Source of the DNA: Bryoerythrophyllum caledonicum
Lineage: Eukaryota > Streptophyta > Bryopsida > Pottiales > Pottiaceae
NCBI GenBank assembly: GCA_963971425.1
Contig: OZ020518.1
Span: 11,476,190-11,540,189, forward strand
Reading direction: 5' to 3'
Length of the DNA stretch: 64,000 nt
Of this stretch, positions 52,363 through 63,589 are shown in pieces. Numbering within the stretch: position 1 is the first letter of the stretch; the number at the start of each line of letters is the position of its first letter. The notes below the pieces were generated by a model. It was given only the letters and a program-made list of their open reading frames with translations, did no database searches and had not been told where the DNA came from. The translations under genes were made by a program, and so were the position numbers.

Positions 52363-53019
52363 TAGCTAGATGTACAAGAAATGGTCCGCTTGGCTCCTTA
52401 TAAAACCTTCCTTGGTGAAGAAAACATCAATGCATTGGTACCATGGTCTTGGTAATTGCTTGAGTCCATACAATGGCTTTTTGAGATTCCACAGAAGATG
52501 ATCAAAGTTTTTTTGTTCGAAACCTTGCGGTTGATCCATGTAAATGTCCTCCTTCAACTCACTGCTCAAGAATGTGGTCTTCACATCCATTTGGTGGATC
52601 TCCTAGTCCAAAGCCGCCCCAAGTACAAGAATGTACCGAATGGTGGTGAACTTGGCAACGGGAGCAAACGTCTCAAGAAAGTCCACTCCTGCAACTTGAG
52701 AGTACCCCTTGACAACTAATATTGCCTTGTGGCGCACTACTCGATCCAAAGCATCATTCTTTGTACGGAACATCCACTTGCATCTAACGCTCTTGCGATC
52801 CTTTGAAAGAGGAGCCAACTCCCACATGCCATTCGCCATGAGCGAGTTGTACTCCTCTTGCATGGCCAACTCCCACTTGCGTGCATCCTCCGACTACATA
52901 GACTCACACATGTTTAAAGGATCCTCCAATGACACCACAATGGCACGCTCTATCTCATATTGAGGCAGAATGAAGCTCTTCTACCATTCACCGGGCGAGC
53001 GATGCTCTCTTCTTGGATA
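52363..53019 (-). pseudogene. Ty1/copia reverse transcriptase, upstream half
   Basis: Reading leftwards: WELAPLSKDRKSVRCKWMF, VRHKAILVVKGYSQVAGVD, FLETFAPVAKFTTIRYIL, then MDVKTTFLSSELKEDIYMD and KKPLYGLKQLPRPWYQCID. These are the standard early blocks of copia reverse transcriptase. The YVDD catalytic block lies at 31501-31609, beyond the MULE. In-frame stops near 53020, 52985, 52895, 52591 and 52364 show decay. Confidence 0.88.
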
Positions 53020-54086
53020 TCATGGCTCTTGTAAGTTCTCCAAGTCCTCATTACTTAGTGAAGTTGTAAGTGAAGATGCTATACTTCTTTCTTCGGCATC
53101 CAATCTCTCTTCTTTCTTGGTACCGCCATTGCAATCCTTCAAGGATAGTGGTTTGGAAGATTCGTCCACCAAGGTAGAAGTCTCACTACTTCCACTTGGA
53201 CTTATCTCCAAAACATCACCAATGCTAGTAGTATTTTCAACAAATACTACATCATGACTCTTCATGATCTTCTTCGTCTCAATGCACATGAGCCAATATG
53301 CCTTAGAGCCCTCACAATAGCCAAGAAATAAACACTTAGTACCTTTTGCATCAAGCTTACCATCTTTGTATCCGGCATCATTACATATGCAATTCATCCA
53401 AACACACGCATATACGCAATGCATGGCTTGCGGCCACTCCAAGCTTGTTACGGTGTGATGGTGACGAGAGCCCTTGTTAGACATCGGTTGCAGATGTAGA
53501 CCGCATTGGCCACCGCTTCCGCCCAAAATTCAAGCTTTAGGCATTGTGCATGGATCATTTTCCTCGCCATTTTAACTATGGTATGATTTGCACGTTCCGC
53601 AACTCCATTTTGCTCCGGCGCGTAAGGTGTTGACGTGTGCCTCTCAAGGCCATGCTTCTTCAAGAAACTTTGAAAGGCTTTGGATATGAACTCCCCACCA
53701 TTGTCCAACCAAAACACCTTGATCTTGTGCTCCGATTGCTTCTCCGCAAGGGCCTTAAACTCCTTGAACTTCTCAAAGCATTCCTCTTTTGTCTTCAAGA
53801 TGTATACCCACACCCTCCTCAAGAAGGTATCAATGAAGGTCACAAAATACCTTGCACCACCTATGGAAGTGGTCCTTATAGGGCCGCACACATCCAAATG
53901 CATAATCTCCAAAGTCTTTGTTGCACGCGTCGCTCCATCTTTCGACAATGATGCCCTATATTGCTTGCCTTGCACGCATCCTTCACAAAATGAGATTGAT
54001 AATTTATCTTTGCCAAGAATCATGCCACTTACCATGCTTTATAGTAAATGCACACTTCTCATGTTCAAATGACCAAGACGACGATG
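53020..54086 (-). pseudogene. Ty1/copia integrase
   Basis: MHLDVCGPI supplies the first catalytic Asp, WLDNGGEF the second, and PEQNGVAERANHTIVKMAR the Glu of the DDE integrase core (54035-53448). Upstream is the Cys-rich FCEGCVQGKQ part of the zinc-binding region, and downstream the copia-specific DGKLDAKGTKCLFLGY / GSKAYWLMCIETKKIMKS block (53450-53230). The enzyme inserts the reverse-transcribed DNA. Stops and frameshifts near 54086, 54036 and 53448 inactivate it. Confidence 0.88.
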
Positions 54087-54719
54087 TCAAAGCTCCAATG
54101 CACCGCTCTTTGTTGATGGTTGTGCCATGTTGGCCGCATCCGCCTCAAATACTTTCATGAAAGTTGCTTGATACAAATTGCCTTCACGGGCTGCTACCAC
54201 AAGAACATCTTTGTTTGGTGCCATCAACACACATCCATCCACATTGAAATGCACCTTCATTACACTTGTCACAAGTTTGCTTAGCGAGAGCAAGTTCGCT
54301 TGCAACTTGGGCACGCGGAGAACGTCCTTGATTCTAAACCTCTTAGAGCAACCTCTCACAAGTATTTTGACAATAATAGATCCAACGCTAACGGCCTCCA
54401 CAATACTATCATCACCCAAATGCACATTCCGTGGAGTAATTACCTCATACATGTCGAATGCCACCTTATGAGGTGTCATGTATTTTGTGGCGCCCGAATC
54501 CATGATCCATTTACACATGGACTTGGAATGTGGTCCACCTTGAGTTGCAAATGCGTAGTTATCATCCTCCTTTGCATGATTGGCGTTCTCCTTCTCCTTT
54601 GCCTGGTTTGCGTTGTCCTACTCCCACTTCTTTGGCTTGAAGCAATTTCGTGCAATGTGGCCCGGTTTGCCACAATTGTAACATACCTTGGGCTTGCCAC
54701 GTGTTGAAAAAGAGCCTCC
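54087..54719 (-). pseudogene. Ty1/copia zinc knuckle and aspartic protease
   Basis: CYNCGKPGHIARNC (near 54685-54645) is a perfect CX2CX4HX4C zinc knuckle, which binds element RNA. After a TAG near 54620, MDSGATKYMT (near 54503) holds the aspartic protease D-S-G catalytic motif, followed by the conserved HLGDDSIVEAVSVGSI and LRVPKLQANLLSLSKLV blocks, then the GAG-pre-integrase end LYQATF. Confidence 0.87.
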
Positions 54720-55358
54720 CTACTTGTTTTGTTTTGACATCAAGGCCGCATTGTTGCCATTGGGCTCCTTCTCCTTGCGCTTGGATACTTCGTGCATCAA
54801 CCGCGTCGTCACAAATTCCATAGTAAGTTCCTTCATTGCCAAAGTCTCCAAGGCAGTAATCAAGTATTCATATGAAGGCGGCAAACTCTCACACAAGGTC
54901 ATGACCACATCTCCATCTCTCACTAGGACATCCAAGCAAGTGAGTTGGTCTGCAAGTGCCTTCATTTTGTTGACATGATTCAATAAACCATCTCCCTCTT
55001 GCATCTTGATTATGAAGAACTTGCGGCAAATGAAGAGTATGTTGGACAAGCTCCTCATTTTGTGGATGTTGCACAAACTCTTCCATGCTTCCGCGGGTCC
55101 TTTGGAACTCTTGATGTGGGCAAGTTGGTTGTCCACTAAGTTAAAGCCAATGACGGACATGGCCTTCTTCATACGGCGATCATAGTCCTTCTTCACCTTT
55201 GGATCATTGTCTTTGGATAGAGGCTCCTCGGAGTCATCCACAATCTCCCAAAGGTCCATGGATGCCAACACCATCTCCATCTTGAACTTCCAAAGACTGA
55301 AATTCTCACCTTTGAACTTGTCAATGATTCTAGTACTCTGGCCATCATATGTTGTCAT
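54720..55358 (-). CDS. Ty1/copia gag
   Basis: ATG 55358 starts MTTYDGQSTRIIDKFKGEN and a 212-codon frame to TAG 54720. It has the pattern of plant copia gag (UBN2 type): FSLWKFKMEMVLASMDLWE, AEAWKSLCNIHK, LLNHVNKMKALADQLTCL and LCESLPPSYEYLITAL. Gag packages element RNA into particles. The frame after the stop continues directly into the zinc knuckle; many copia elements encode gag-pol as one frame, so the TAG may be a mutation or a readthrough site. This is the best preserved part of the element. Confidence 0.88.
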   Translation of the reverse strand: MTTYDGQSTRIIDKFKGENFSLWKFKMEMVLASMDLWEIVDDSEEPLSKDNDPKVKKDYDRRMKKAMSVIGFNLVDNQLAHIKSSKGPAEAWKSLCNIHKMRSLSNILFICRKFFIIKMQEGDGLLNHVNKMKALADQLTCLDVLVRDGDVVMTLCESLPPSYEYLITALETLAMKELTMEFVTTRLMHEVSKRKEKEPNGNNAALMSKQNK

Positions 55359-56149
55359 ATTTACACTCCAACACTAACTTCTAACTTCCATCTGCACTAG
55401 TGCACCTAATCACTTAAATGAGCCCTTTAAGGCTCCAATGTGCACTTATGTACCTACAAGACTCAAATTTCAGGGCTACCTATACAAATTATGTATTATG
55501 TATATGGGCGAAGTGCACACACATCTAGAATACTGAAATTTTAGGGCTGCCCATATGGATTGTATACTATGTGTATGGACAAAGTCTAAAAGTGCAAAAG
55601 TGAAAATGTAAACACTTACAAAGTTGACACGCTTGAATGTGCACCTTCAATGCTTCTAGAAACTCCTTGGGTCGTCTTCAATCACCTCCAATGCTTCCAA
55701 CGGGCTTGAATCAACACTTGTACACCTCCAATGTTTCAACAACCTTGAGCGAGCTCTTGTACACCTCCAACACTCAAAGACTGTTAAGATCTCCTCTAAA
55801 TCAATTTGTACCAAAATTCTACACATACAACTTACATGAGTGGGCCCATAACCTATAGAGGTTCAAAAGAAGTAGAGAAATGATTGCACAAGCAAGTGAA
55901 ACATAGAATGTATTATAAACAATGATTGGAGTGAGATATGGCCTTCTTTCGAAGGCCTTCACTTATAGTACCAATTGGTAACAACCTTTGCCAATACATA
56001 TGGGACTACTTTAAGTTCGTTTCACCACTCTCCGTTTTCTCCTCTTTACTTTTCTTTCTAAATCTACCTCAACTATTTACGATATTATAATAACAACGAG
56101 CAACTCGAATCTCTAACACATAACTCACTCAAAACTATGTAATTTAACC
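55359..56149 (-). other. copia leader / probable LTR region
   Basis: Sequence upstream of gag. Two ~70-bp tandem units (AAATTTCAGGGCTACC... at 55467 and AAATTTTAGGGCTGCC... at 55534) and repeats of CTTGTACACCTCCAA (55720, 55763) lie in the leader. A minus-strand TATA-like GGTACTATAAGTG near 55970 would suit an LTR promoter. I could not identify a primer-binding site or exact LTR borders. Confidence 0.4.
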
Positions 56150-56500
56150 CCTATAGGCCCAAGGCATTTTAGCACCCGAACTCATTGAAAACAAACCCAA
56201 TTTTTGCATATCTAACCGTAGGATCTTGTACTAGGATTGTACAAGTGTATGTGGTAAATTTTTTGTTTAGTTTGACTAAACGGATTGAAAGATATCAGCC
56301 TTTGAAGTGAAATGTAGACTTTTTCTAAGGTCATACTAAACACCTTCAACAAACTTTGACCACCTTCTATGACATTTTTTTGCACTACGGTCCATGAATT
56401 TCTAATTTCAACTTAGAAAGGATCATGTTAGGCACACGTGCACCAAATTTTAGAAGTAGAATAGGGGTAGAAGATGTCCTTAAAAATCCCGCAATGCAAC
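56150..56500 (+). repeat. dispersed repeat, part B (copy 2, diverged)
   Basis: Shares ACCGTAGGATCT, ACGGATTGAAAGAT, TTTGAAGT, TTTTTGCACTAC and AGTAGAATAGGGGTAGAAG in order with the reverse complement of 63590-64000. Confidence 0.5.
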
Positions 56501-58465
56501 TATTTGCTAAGAATTAACAATACACTTCAAGTTTTGCATATATCATATCCTTCTCATATTTTTGAAATTCAAAAATCCGCAAGGTAGATGCAAAGATTTC
56601 AAAAAAAATTCCAAGAAGATTTTTTTTTAAAATGGACAAATAATCAAGTTTCTATTCAATTTAGAGTTAATTAAATTATTGCTACATCATTTGTTATATG
56701 TCACACTAAATCAGTGCACTATTTGTATAATATGTTATTAAAAAAAAATTCTAACTTTGACCCGAAAATTAGTCTTCTACAAAAACTATGTATGCGGGAA
56801 GCTAATAAAAAGTTGCCCATTCAATAAAAAATCTCAAAAAATCATGCCTAAATTTGAGAATGTGGTATGGTGTATCCTATCCAAACTCAAAATGTCCCCC
56901 GAGGGAATATTGGGCCTTTAGGGGTTAAACATACGGGGAGTTTTATGACATCTACATTTACCATAAATGTCATAAAACTCATATGTCCAATTTTCATAAA
57001 ACTCATATTTTCCATCTATGAAAACCATACGTCCATCTATGGAAAACATACGAGGGATTTTATGACATCATATGTCCAATTTGGATCATAATTGAGTGAG
57101 CTATGGTCTTCCAAAGGTTGATGATAGAGCACCATACATTCCTTCTTTAAATGTTACCTTTGTATTTGTTAAAATTCAATAAAATTTATGAAGAATTTTG
57201 CTTTCTAAATTTTTTCACCACTAAGTCTTATGTATTAAGTGGTAATTTTTTCTTGTTGATTTCACCTCAATAAGTGTTAAAGTTTGTAAATCAAAGAAAT
57301 AACAGGGTAGTAGATAGGAGCAAGGGCAATAATATGTAATGCATGGCAATAACACGGACAGGGTAAAACACATTTTAGGATTTGAGGTGACTATTTGGGA
57401 TGAAAATTGTCATGATCGATGAAAATATAGGATGAGAACTGGCTTAAAAAATTGGTTGAAAACTCGATATTGAGTGTAATTTTTGATATGTGTTATGCAT
57501 TTTCTCGCTCCAAACTATAAAGGGCCGACTAGGATTTCCCAAAACACCCCGATCAAGCGTTGCACCAAGCCTGAGGCTCAAGATGGTGGGGAGGATAGGG
57601 ATAAACCGGCCCCTATTTTTGTGTTGGAGGGGCCCGAGGGGGGCCCTACTTGCTTCAACAAGGGGCCTCCTATAGTACGTTGAAGCCGCAGGCCCCAGAT
57701 TCGGCAAAAAAATTCCAAAAAAAATCCTCTAGAGTCCCAAAAGTAAGAAGGCCATATAAATGGATCACCCAAGGTTACCGTTTCGTAGCGGGCAAAGTGA
57801 GAGCTACCAGGGTAAATAGGGAGATCCGACTGTACCAGTAAATCTTAGAATTTTACAGTCGCTGTTCACACTAATCGACAGGGGAAGGTCAAAGAAGCCA
57901 AAATCTACGTAAGTTGTTCATGTTGCCTAAGGACCCGTAAGCATTTGACAAGTTGCTCCGTAACTTTTTGAACATAGCCGCATGTTCTTTAGAATTCTCC
58001 GGGTCCCGCGCGTTGGGAAAAGGTTCCGAATTTCTGAATGCAACGGAGAGTAACATATGCACGACGGCCAAACGTCGGTCTCGTGTTCGTCGGCGGTGCG
58101 CACACCTCCTCCTCTCAGTTCCTTGGTACCGGCTGTGCGCGATGCGTGACCTCCCGTGGTGTCACACGCTTTGCCATAGCGGACGCTCCATTTTACTGAT
58201 GTCCAACCGCATGTAGTCCACTTTAGCTAGATGATACATCTGCTCATTTGCTTTGTTCACAGAATGTGCTCATCGGTGCGCGTGCCGAGCACGAACATAC
58301 CGTAGGTGTGGTGCTAGGTTCTGATCTCATGGCAACTTTCACAGTAATTAAGATGGCCGCTTTCACAAACTTTGGCATCTAGAAAATCTGTGAAATGTGA
58401 AATCTATGAACGTTAGACAGTGTTCTCCGCCGAAGTCTGAATTGCCGCCAAAGTTCTCAATATCT
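56501..58465. other. spacer with a foldback and a GC-rich segment
   Basis: 56937-56981 forms a hairpin (GAGTTTTATGACAT...ATGTCATAAAACTC), with related half-copies to 57075. 57500-58220 is GC-rich. A minus-strand frame there (58071-57889, AFRNSEPFPNARDPENSKE ... FKKLRSNLSNAYGSLGN) has protein-like composition but no family I can name; it may be a gene fragment. Confidence 0.35.
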
Positions 58466-58618
58466 CACTACTAGGAATTAAGGGGTCTAAGTAACGTTAA
58501 AAGCAGACCCCTGGTGTTGCTAAAGTTACTTTTATAGGAAAAGTTACGTTTAGCAACACCAGGGGTCTGCTTTTGACGTTGCTTTTAACGTTGCTTAGAC
58601 TCCTGAATTCTAGTAGTG
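58466..58618. mobile_element. CACTA-type MITE with long hairpin
   Basis: Begins CACTACTAGGAATT and ends AATTCTAGTAGTG, the classic CACTA-superfamily end. Nearly the whole 153 bp folds back (AGCAGACCCCTGGTGTTGCT pairs with its complement downstream). The right arm carries a 12-bp duplication. Flanks TCT and TCG share two of three bases expected for a 3-bp duplication. It lies 0.75 kb upstream of the ferric reductase gene. Confidence 0.8.
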
Positions 58619-58626
58619 TCGATTGA

Positions 58627-58745
58627 TGGTACTTGATAGTACTCAGTTGTACTGGATAGTACTCGGTAGTACTCGATATTACTCGATAGTACTCGATATT
58701 ACTCGGTAGTACTCGATATTACTCGATAGTACTCGATAGTACTCT
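58627..58745. repeat. TACTCGATAG microsatellite
   Basis: About 12 units of a 10-bp motif TACTCGATAG/TACTCGATAT/TACTCGGTAG, imperfect at the left end. Confidence 0.9.
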
Positions 58746-59263
58746 AAATGCCGCTCTGGATATCCTTCACCCGAGAGCCCGCTTCAAAGCCCGAATTCGA
58801 GCTGGACTCTTTCAAGCGCCTGTCAACGTCATCGATTATACCTTGTAGGTTATCTACTGTGATCATGGATCTTTCGCAGTGTCTAGGAGTCACTGGAATC
58901 AGAGACCAGTGGCGAGCATTGTCGTTTTGTGCGAAGAGTGGTCTCGCACTTACTAGAATATATATTTCATGAATTCACTAATTAGTCATGTTCGATAAAA
59001 TGGTAGATTTTCGACGCCCAAGTTGATTCCAGGGAACTCAATGCTTTGGAATCTATTACATGTCTGGATTTCCTCTCTCATGCGGGCGTATTCATGATAC
59101 TCTGCCACAAAGTGGGATCGAGATATTGAGAACTTCCAAATTTTAGCACCTGAAAATTTATTGAAATCTATGGATGTTGGACATCTTCGCCGCCGAAGTT
59201 TTCTCAATGCAGCTAAAATTTCCATCATCTTTATTCTGTCGAATATGGTACGGCACCGAAACA

Positions 59264-59271
59264 TATAAATA
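59264..59271 (+). promoter_or_regulatory. TATA box of the ferric reductase gene
   Basis: TATAAATA in CATATAAATACAATACACTC lies 94 bp before the ATG, leaving room for a leader of about 65 nt. No other good TATA lies in the preceding 200 bp. Confidence 0.55.
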
Positions 59272-59364
59272 CAATACACTCATCGAGAAATCCCGCAGTA
59301 CATCTCCGCATGTTCCCGACAGTTCATAGTGCTTTGGAGACCCGCAGTCGCAGCCGACGCAGCT

Positions 59365-62300
59365 ATGACAGTCGTCACTACTTCTGCGGTGCTCTCGTCC
59401 AGAAGTGAGTCAACACCCTTCTGGGTCCTTGGAGTCAAGCACCTGTTATGGCTCCTCTCGTGGTTGATCGCAGCCTTCTTTGCAATGGTATGGATCATAA
59501 TGCCATCAAAGAATGGAGAGATCTTCTACGACAAGATCTCCCACAAGTTCATGTACAACAAACAGTTTGGACATAATGGTAAGCTGCGCGAAGCTGGTCC
59601 CAGTGCTGCTCCTGTTCGTGATTCATATGATTCGTCTAAGCTCGCATTCCTTTGCACACATGACTCTGTATGATGTCTTGAGAATTCAGCTGCTGATATT
59701 ACTTCGATGAGGAACTTTGGTTTGATCTACAGGGGAATGGCTTCTTCTGTTCACTGGTCCAATTGTCGCGTTGGCGCTTGTGGCTTGCGCGTCTCTTTCG
59801 CTTGACAAGGCCTTCCCCTCCAGGTCTGTGCTAGCCAACCCACGAACAACATTTCGACTGCATGTGTGATATCATCCATTTTCTGAAGTTGTCCAACTCA
59901 CTGAACACTGTCTTGAGTGTTTAACAATCTGCAGGAGGACCGCTACAAAGGGCAAGAGTGGGTGGCTGAGGCGGGCGTATGATGCTTTGTGGCAGCCGCT
60001 GGTGGTGAAGGGCCCCATGGGCATGATGTCAGCGATTGAAATGCTAGGCTTCGCCACGGTGGTCGTCGTTACTGTCTGGCACTTTTATAAGTATATGTTC
60101 GACCGTTTCAAAGAAATCGATAGCGAAGAAGTTGATCCACACTATACCAAGTGAGTCATTACTGGTTTACTACTGTCAGGGCTCAGTTTAAGAGTCTTCC
60201 CCAAACTGTGTAGATTAGTTTCCACTCTGTCCATGCGAATGATCACGTCTAGTGGGATCTGTGTATACAGTGGTTGTAATATTTTTCATATTCAACGTCT
60301 AAGGAGAATGTGATATGCTGCAGAAAGGAGTTGAAGTTCGAGTACCTATCGCTTATGTTCGGGTGGGCGGCGATAGTGCCGTTGTCTCTGCTCTTCCTGC
60401 CTGTCGCAAGAGGCTCCCCAATCCTCAAGCTGATCGACATCCCCTTTGAGCACGCTGTCAAGTACCACGTCTGGCTCGGCCACATGACCCTGGTCCTCCT
60501 CACAGCGCACGGTGTCTGTTACGGAATCTTCTACGGCGTCACGAACGAAGCCTATCTGGTAACAAATTTATGAAATATGTCACTCACTGACAGATGCATG
60601 CAACCAGTTGGTGTTTCAGTAGCATACTTTCCTGACTCACAAAAAATATTATGGTCTACTAATGGGGCTTATTCGCATGATGATGTTCTTGCTGTCAGTT
60701 TGTGAAGTGGCAACGGAATGATATAGCAAATCTTCCGGGAGTGATATCGTTGGTGGCAGGCCTGCTGATGTGGCCCACATCACTGGCGTGGATGCGGCGG
60801 CGTCATTTCAACCTCTTCTTCAACGTCCACCAGCTGTACCTTGTGTTTTTCGCGTTTGGAGCGTGGCACTTGGGCATTGGATGCACGGCCATTTTCCTGG
60901 GTGGCCCTTTGCTGTATTTCATCGACCGGTTCCTCCGAATTCTGCAGTCCAGGAGAGCGGTTAAAGGCGTCACCGCCAGAGTGTTACCAACCGGCATCGT
61001 GGAACTGAAGTTGCCTGTTTCTCCCGGTGCCTCCTACACCCCACTAAGCTTCATGTTCCTAAATATCGGAGGCCTGGAAAGCCTCCAGTGGCACCCTTTC
61101 AGCACTTCCTCCACCCCACTCGATGGCACCAACTACATGTCAATCCTGATCAAACCGCTTGGCGACTGGACAGACAAGCTTCGCAAGACCATTGACACAC
61201 ACTCTGGACCTCAGGCAAGCCAGTGCCCTTTTGCAATGGGGAAGCTATATGCAGAGGGTCCGTACGGCCACGAGTCGAACTATTTCCTCAAGTACGAGCA
61301 CCTGCTCTTGGTCGCCGGTGGAATCGGGGTCACGCCATTCCTGGCCATCATCTCCGACATTCTGCTCCGGTACCAGGTGGGCGAGGTTGGACTGCCGACG
61401 ACCGTGGACCTCATCTGGTGCGTCAAGCGGCGAGCAGAGCTGAGCGCATACAAAGACATCTTCTGTCAGCTTTCGCGAATCCACACCAACTGTGGAAAAT
61501 CACGAGACTTGAAGCTGCAGTTAAACGTCAAGGTGTTTCTCACGGGGGAGCGTGCCGCGGCAGGACCTGGAAATGTTTCCTCGTTGTCTGCGGCAATGGA
61601 GGTACCAGTTCAGGGTTCGGACGTCACCATCGAGTTACACGATCAGAGGATGCGCACGAATGGCACAGGACGAGCTGCACTGGAAGTTGATGGCGAGCGT
61701 GGTCGGGCAACGGAAAGGGTGAACGGTTGCAGCGCCGTGTCCACATGGCCAGGAGTCGACCGAAGCGGCAGCGGGAGCAACCTCGGGTTGCTGGCGGGCG
61801 TGATTTGCGCGTCGGCCCTGGGGCTGACCGTGATGTCCGCGCTCTTTCGAGTATACGTGTACCACCCCAACACGACCTTAGACATGGAAACTTCTGAAGG
61901 GACGGAGCTGCCCGGCTGGCTCGACATGCTCCTGTTCCTCGTGGCTTTGGTGGTGGCCATCGTTGGGTTCGGCGGTCTCTTCGTGTGGGGGTATTCACTT
62001 GCCTCGAAGCTCTCGAAGGCGAACTCAGCTGGCCAACACTCCAGTGACTATAACAAAGCTCGCAGAGTTGATGACGGCCGGGAACTTGACTCCAATTTGG
62101 ACAATGATGGTGACGAACTTCCTATACGGCACGTCGAAGAGTCTATCTTGGAGCACAGCACCATCGTCTTCGGCATACGCCCCAACTTCACAGGTAAATA
62201 TCATGGCCCCATTCTTACATTAGATTCAACTCTCCAGATCGGCATATTATTCAGTACATTCATCTATAACATTCAGAACCAGCTGTATCAATTCAGCATC

Positions 62301-62676
62301 CTTGAAATGAACAGGCGCTTAGCGTTCTGATTACTGGCAAGTAATAATATTATCCGATCACCACGTTCCTGATTCTCTTAAAAAGTTCTGGATCTAGAGT
62401 TGTAGGATCTCGCAAGTTTGATTTCCTCTGATATCGATACCTGTAGATTATGGACTCTGATCAGAAAGTTTTGTGGTGGACGTCGCAGAGGTGATGGACG
62501 AGGTCCGTGCGCGGTACACTGCTGATGGTGCGGAGGTAGGCGTGCTGGTGTGCGGGCCGGAGACTCTGGCAGAGACAGTGGCGGCGCAGTGCCGGTCCCA
62601 GAATTTTCAGAACATGTGGAGCACGAAGGGCAGCACCACCCAGTTTCATTATCACTCCGTCAGCTTCGACCTCTGA
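59365..62676 (+). CDS. FRO: ferric-chelate reductase (FRO family), complete, six exons
   Basis: Exons 59365-59578, 59733-59823, 59935-60150, 60324-60558, 60699-62193 and 62465-62676 join in phase through GT-AG introns to 820 codons. FRO enzymes pass electrons from cytosolic NADPH through FAD and two hemes across a membrane to reduce Fe(III) or Cu(II). Visible: first membrane helix HLLWLLSWLIAAFFAMVWII; heme-ligand histidines in VKYHVWLGH and LLTAHGVCYG and again in FFNVHQLYLVFFAFGAWH; FAD motif WHPFSTSS; NADPH motif VAGGIGVTPF; two C-terminal helices (LLAGVICASALGLTVMS; LFLVALVVAIVGFGGLFVW); and the end VGVLVCGPETL ... FHYHSVSFDL. At 820 residues it exceeds the usual 700-750, owing to a hydrophilic insert (AAAGPGNVSS...VDRSGSGSN) in the NADPH half. 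No in-frame stops: the only intact ordinary gene here. Confidence 0.95.
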
Positions 62677-63289
62677 AGTGTTAGCCTTCCTAATGCAACG
62701 CACCTCCTGCTACAGGCCAGCATTAATGCACAAAGAGCCTCGACAGTGTACACCCACATCAGTATCAGATGCATATCTCAATAAGGTGACCTAGATATAT
62801 ATATATCAATAATAATCATTGAGTAAAGTAGACGTTGTGAAGTCGCAAACTCACTGTAGTGTACATTTATCGAAAGTTGATGTTTGCTCATCGTGACCAT
62901 GGTCACATCATAGTACGTAGCCCATCGACTCAACCTGCACGTAACGTTGCAGTCATGTCCGTCACAGCTAGACTGGCCAGAATCTCAGAATGTTGCACTG
63001 CATGTATAATAAATGGAAGAGATGCTGGCCAGAATCTCAGAATATTGTACAAAGTACTGATGCCTTTTTCGTATTTTGCTACCTTTCATTGGTTATCTAT
63101 GAATTTCTTTGGTAAATGTCGCAACCATATTTTGAATGGGAACAAATAGTGGTTTAAAGTTCTAGTATACTACAAGTAAACAGAAACTGGTTTGTACTAT
63201 GTTGCAACTAACAGTACTACTGAGAGCCCAAGTGTACGTGTGGAGTACGTTTTGGATTTTGGGCAGGTTTCTAAAGTTTGAAAAAAAAT
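62677..63289. other. 3' flank of the ferric reductase gene
   Basis: AATAAGG near 62780 and AATAAA at about 63010 could serve as poly(A) signals. CTGGCCAGAATCTCAGAAT occurs twice (62972 and 63026). No gene. Confidence 0.45.
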
Positions 63290-63530
63290 TCTCTTTTTTC
63301 TCAACTCTTATGCCGGATTGTCCTTGATAAGAGCTCCATGGAGATATTTTTTTTAATTTTTTTTGGATTCATGGTTTGAAAGTTAGAAATGGGGACTCCG
63401 GGCAGCTCCAAATTTTTTCTAGAAGTCTCTATTGACATTCTTTCACATTGCGGGCAAGCGGGGGAAAAAACTTCACCTTTTGTACATAAAACCTACTACC
63501 TAGAGATCTTCATATTTTTCACTTTTTATT
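63290..63530 (+). repeat. dispersed repeat, part A (copy 2)
   Basis: Same orientation and phrase order as 31180-31500. Confidence 0.6.
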
Positions 63531-63589
63531 TTTTTCTACAACGATACGTGGTGTAAACCTTCTTATTGACCATTTGGATTATCATTCTA

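Noticed and set aside
32240-55358. Excess of TAG among in-frame stops, suggesting UAG reassignment or readthrough
   Set aside because: TGA and TAA stops also interrupt the same genes (54086, 54036, 53448, 25811, 26102), the ferric reductase uses a normal TGA, and G-ending codons make TAG the most likely point-mutation stop.
61159-61998. Several 80-155-codon frames overlapping the ferric reductase
   Set aside because: Shadows of a GC-rich coding exon; the FRO frame has all catalytic motifs.
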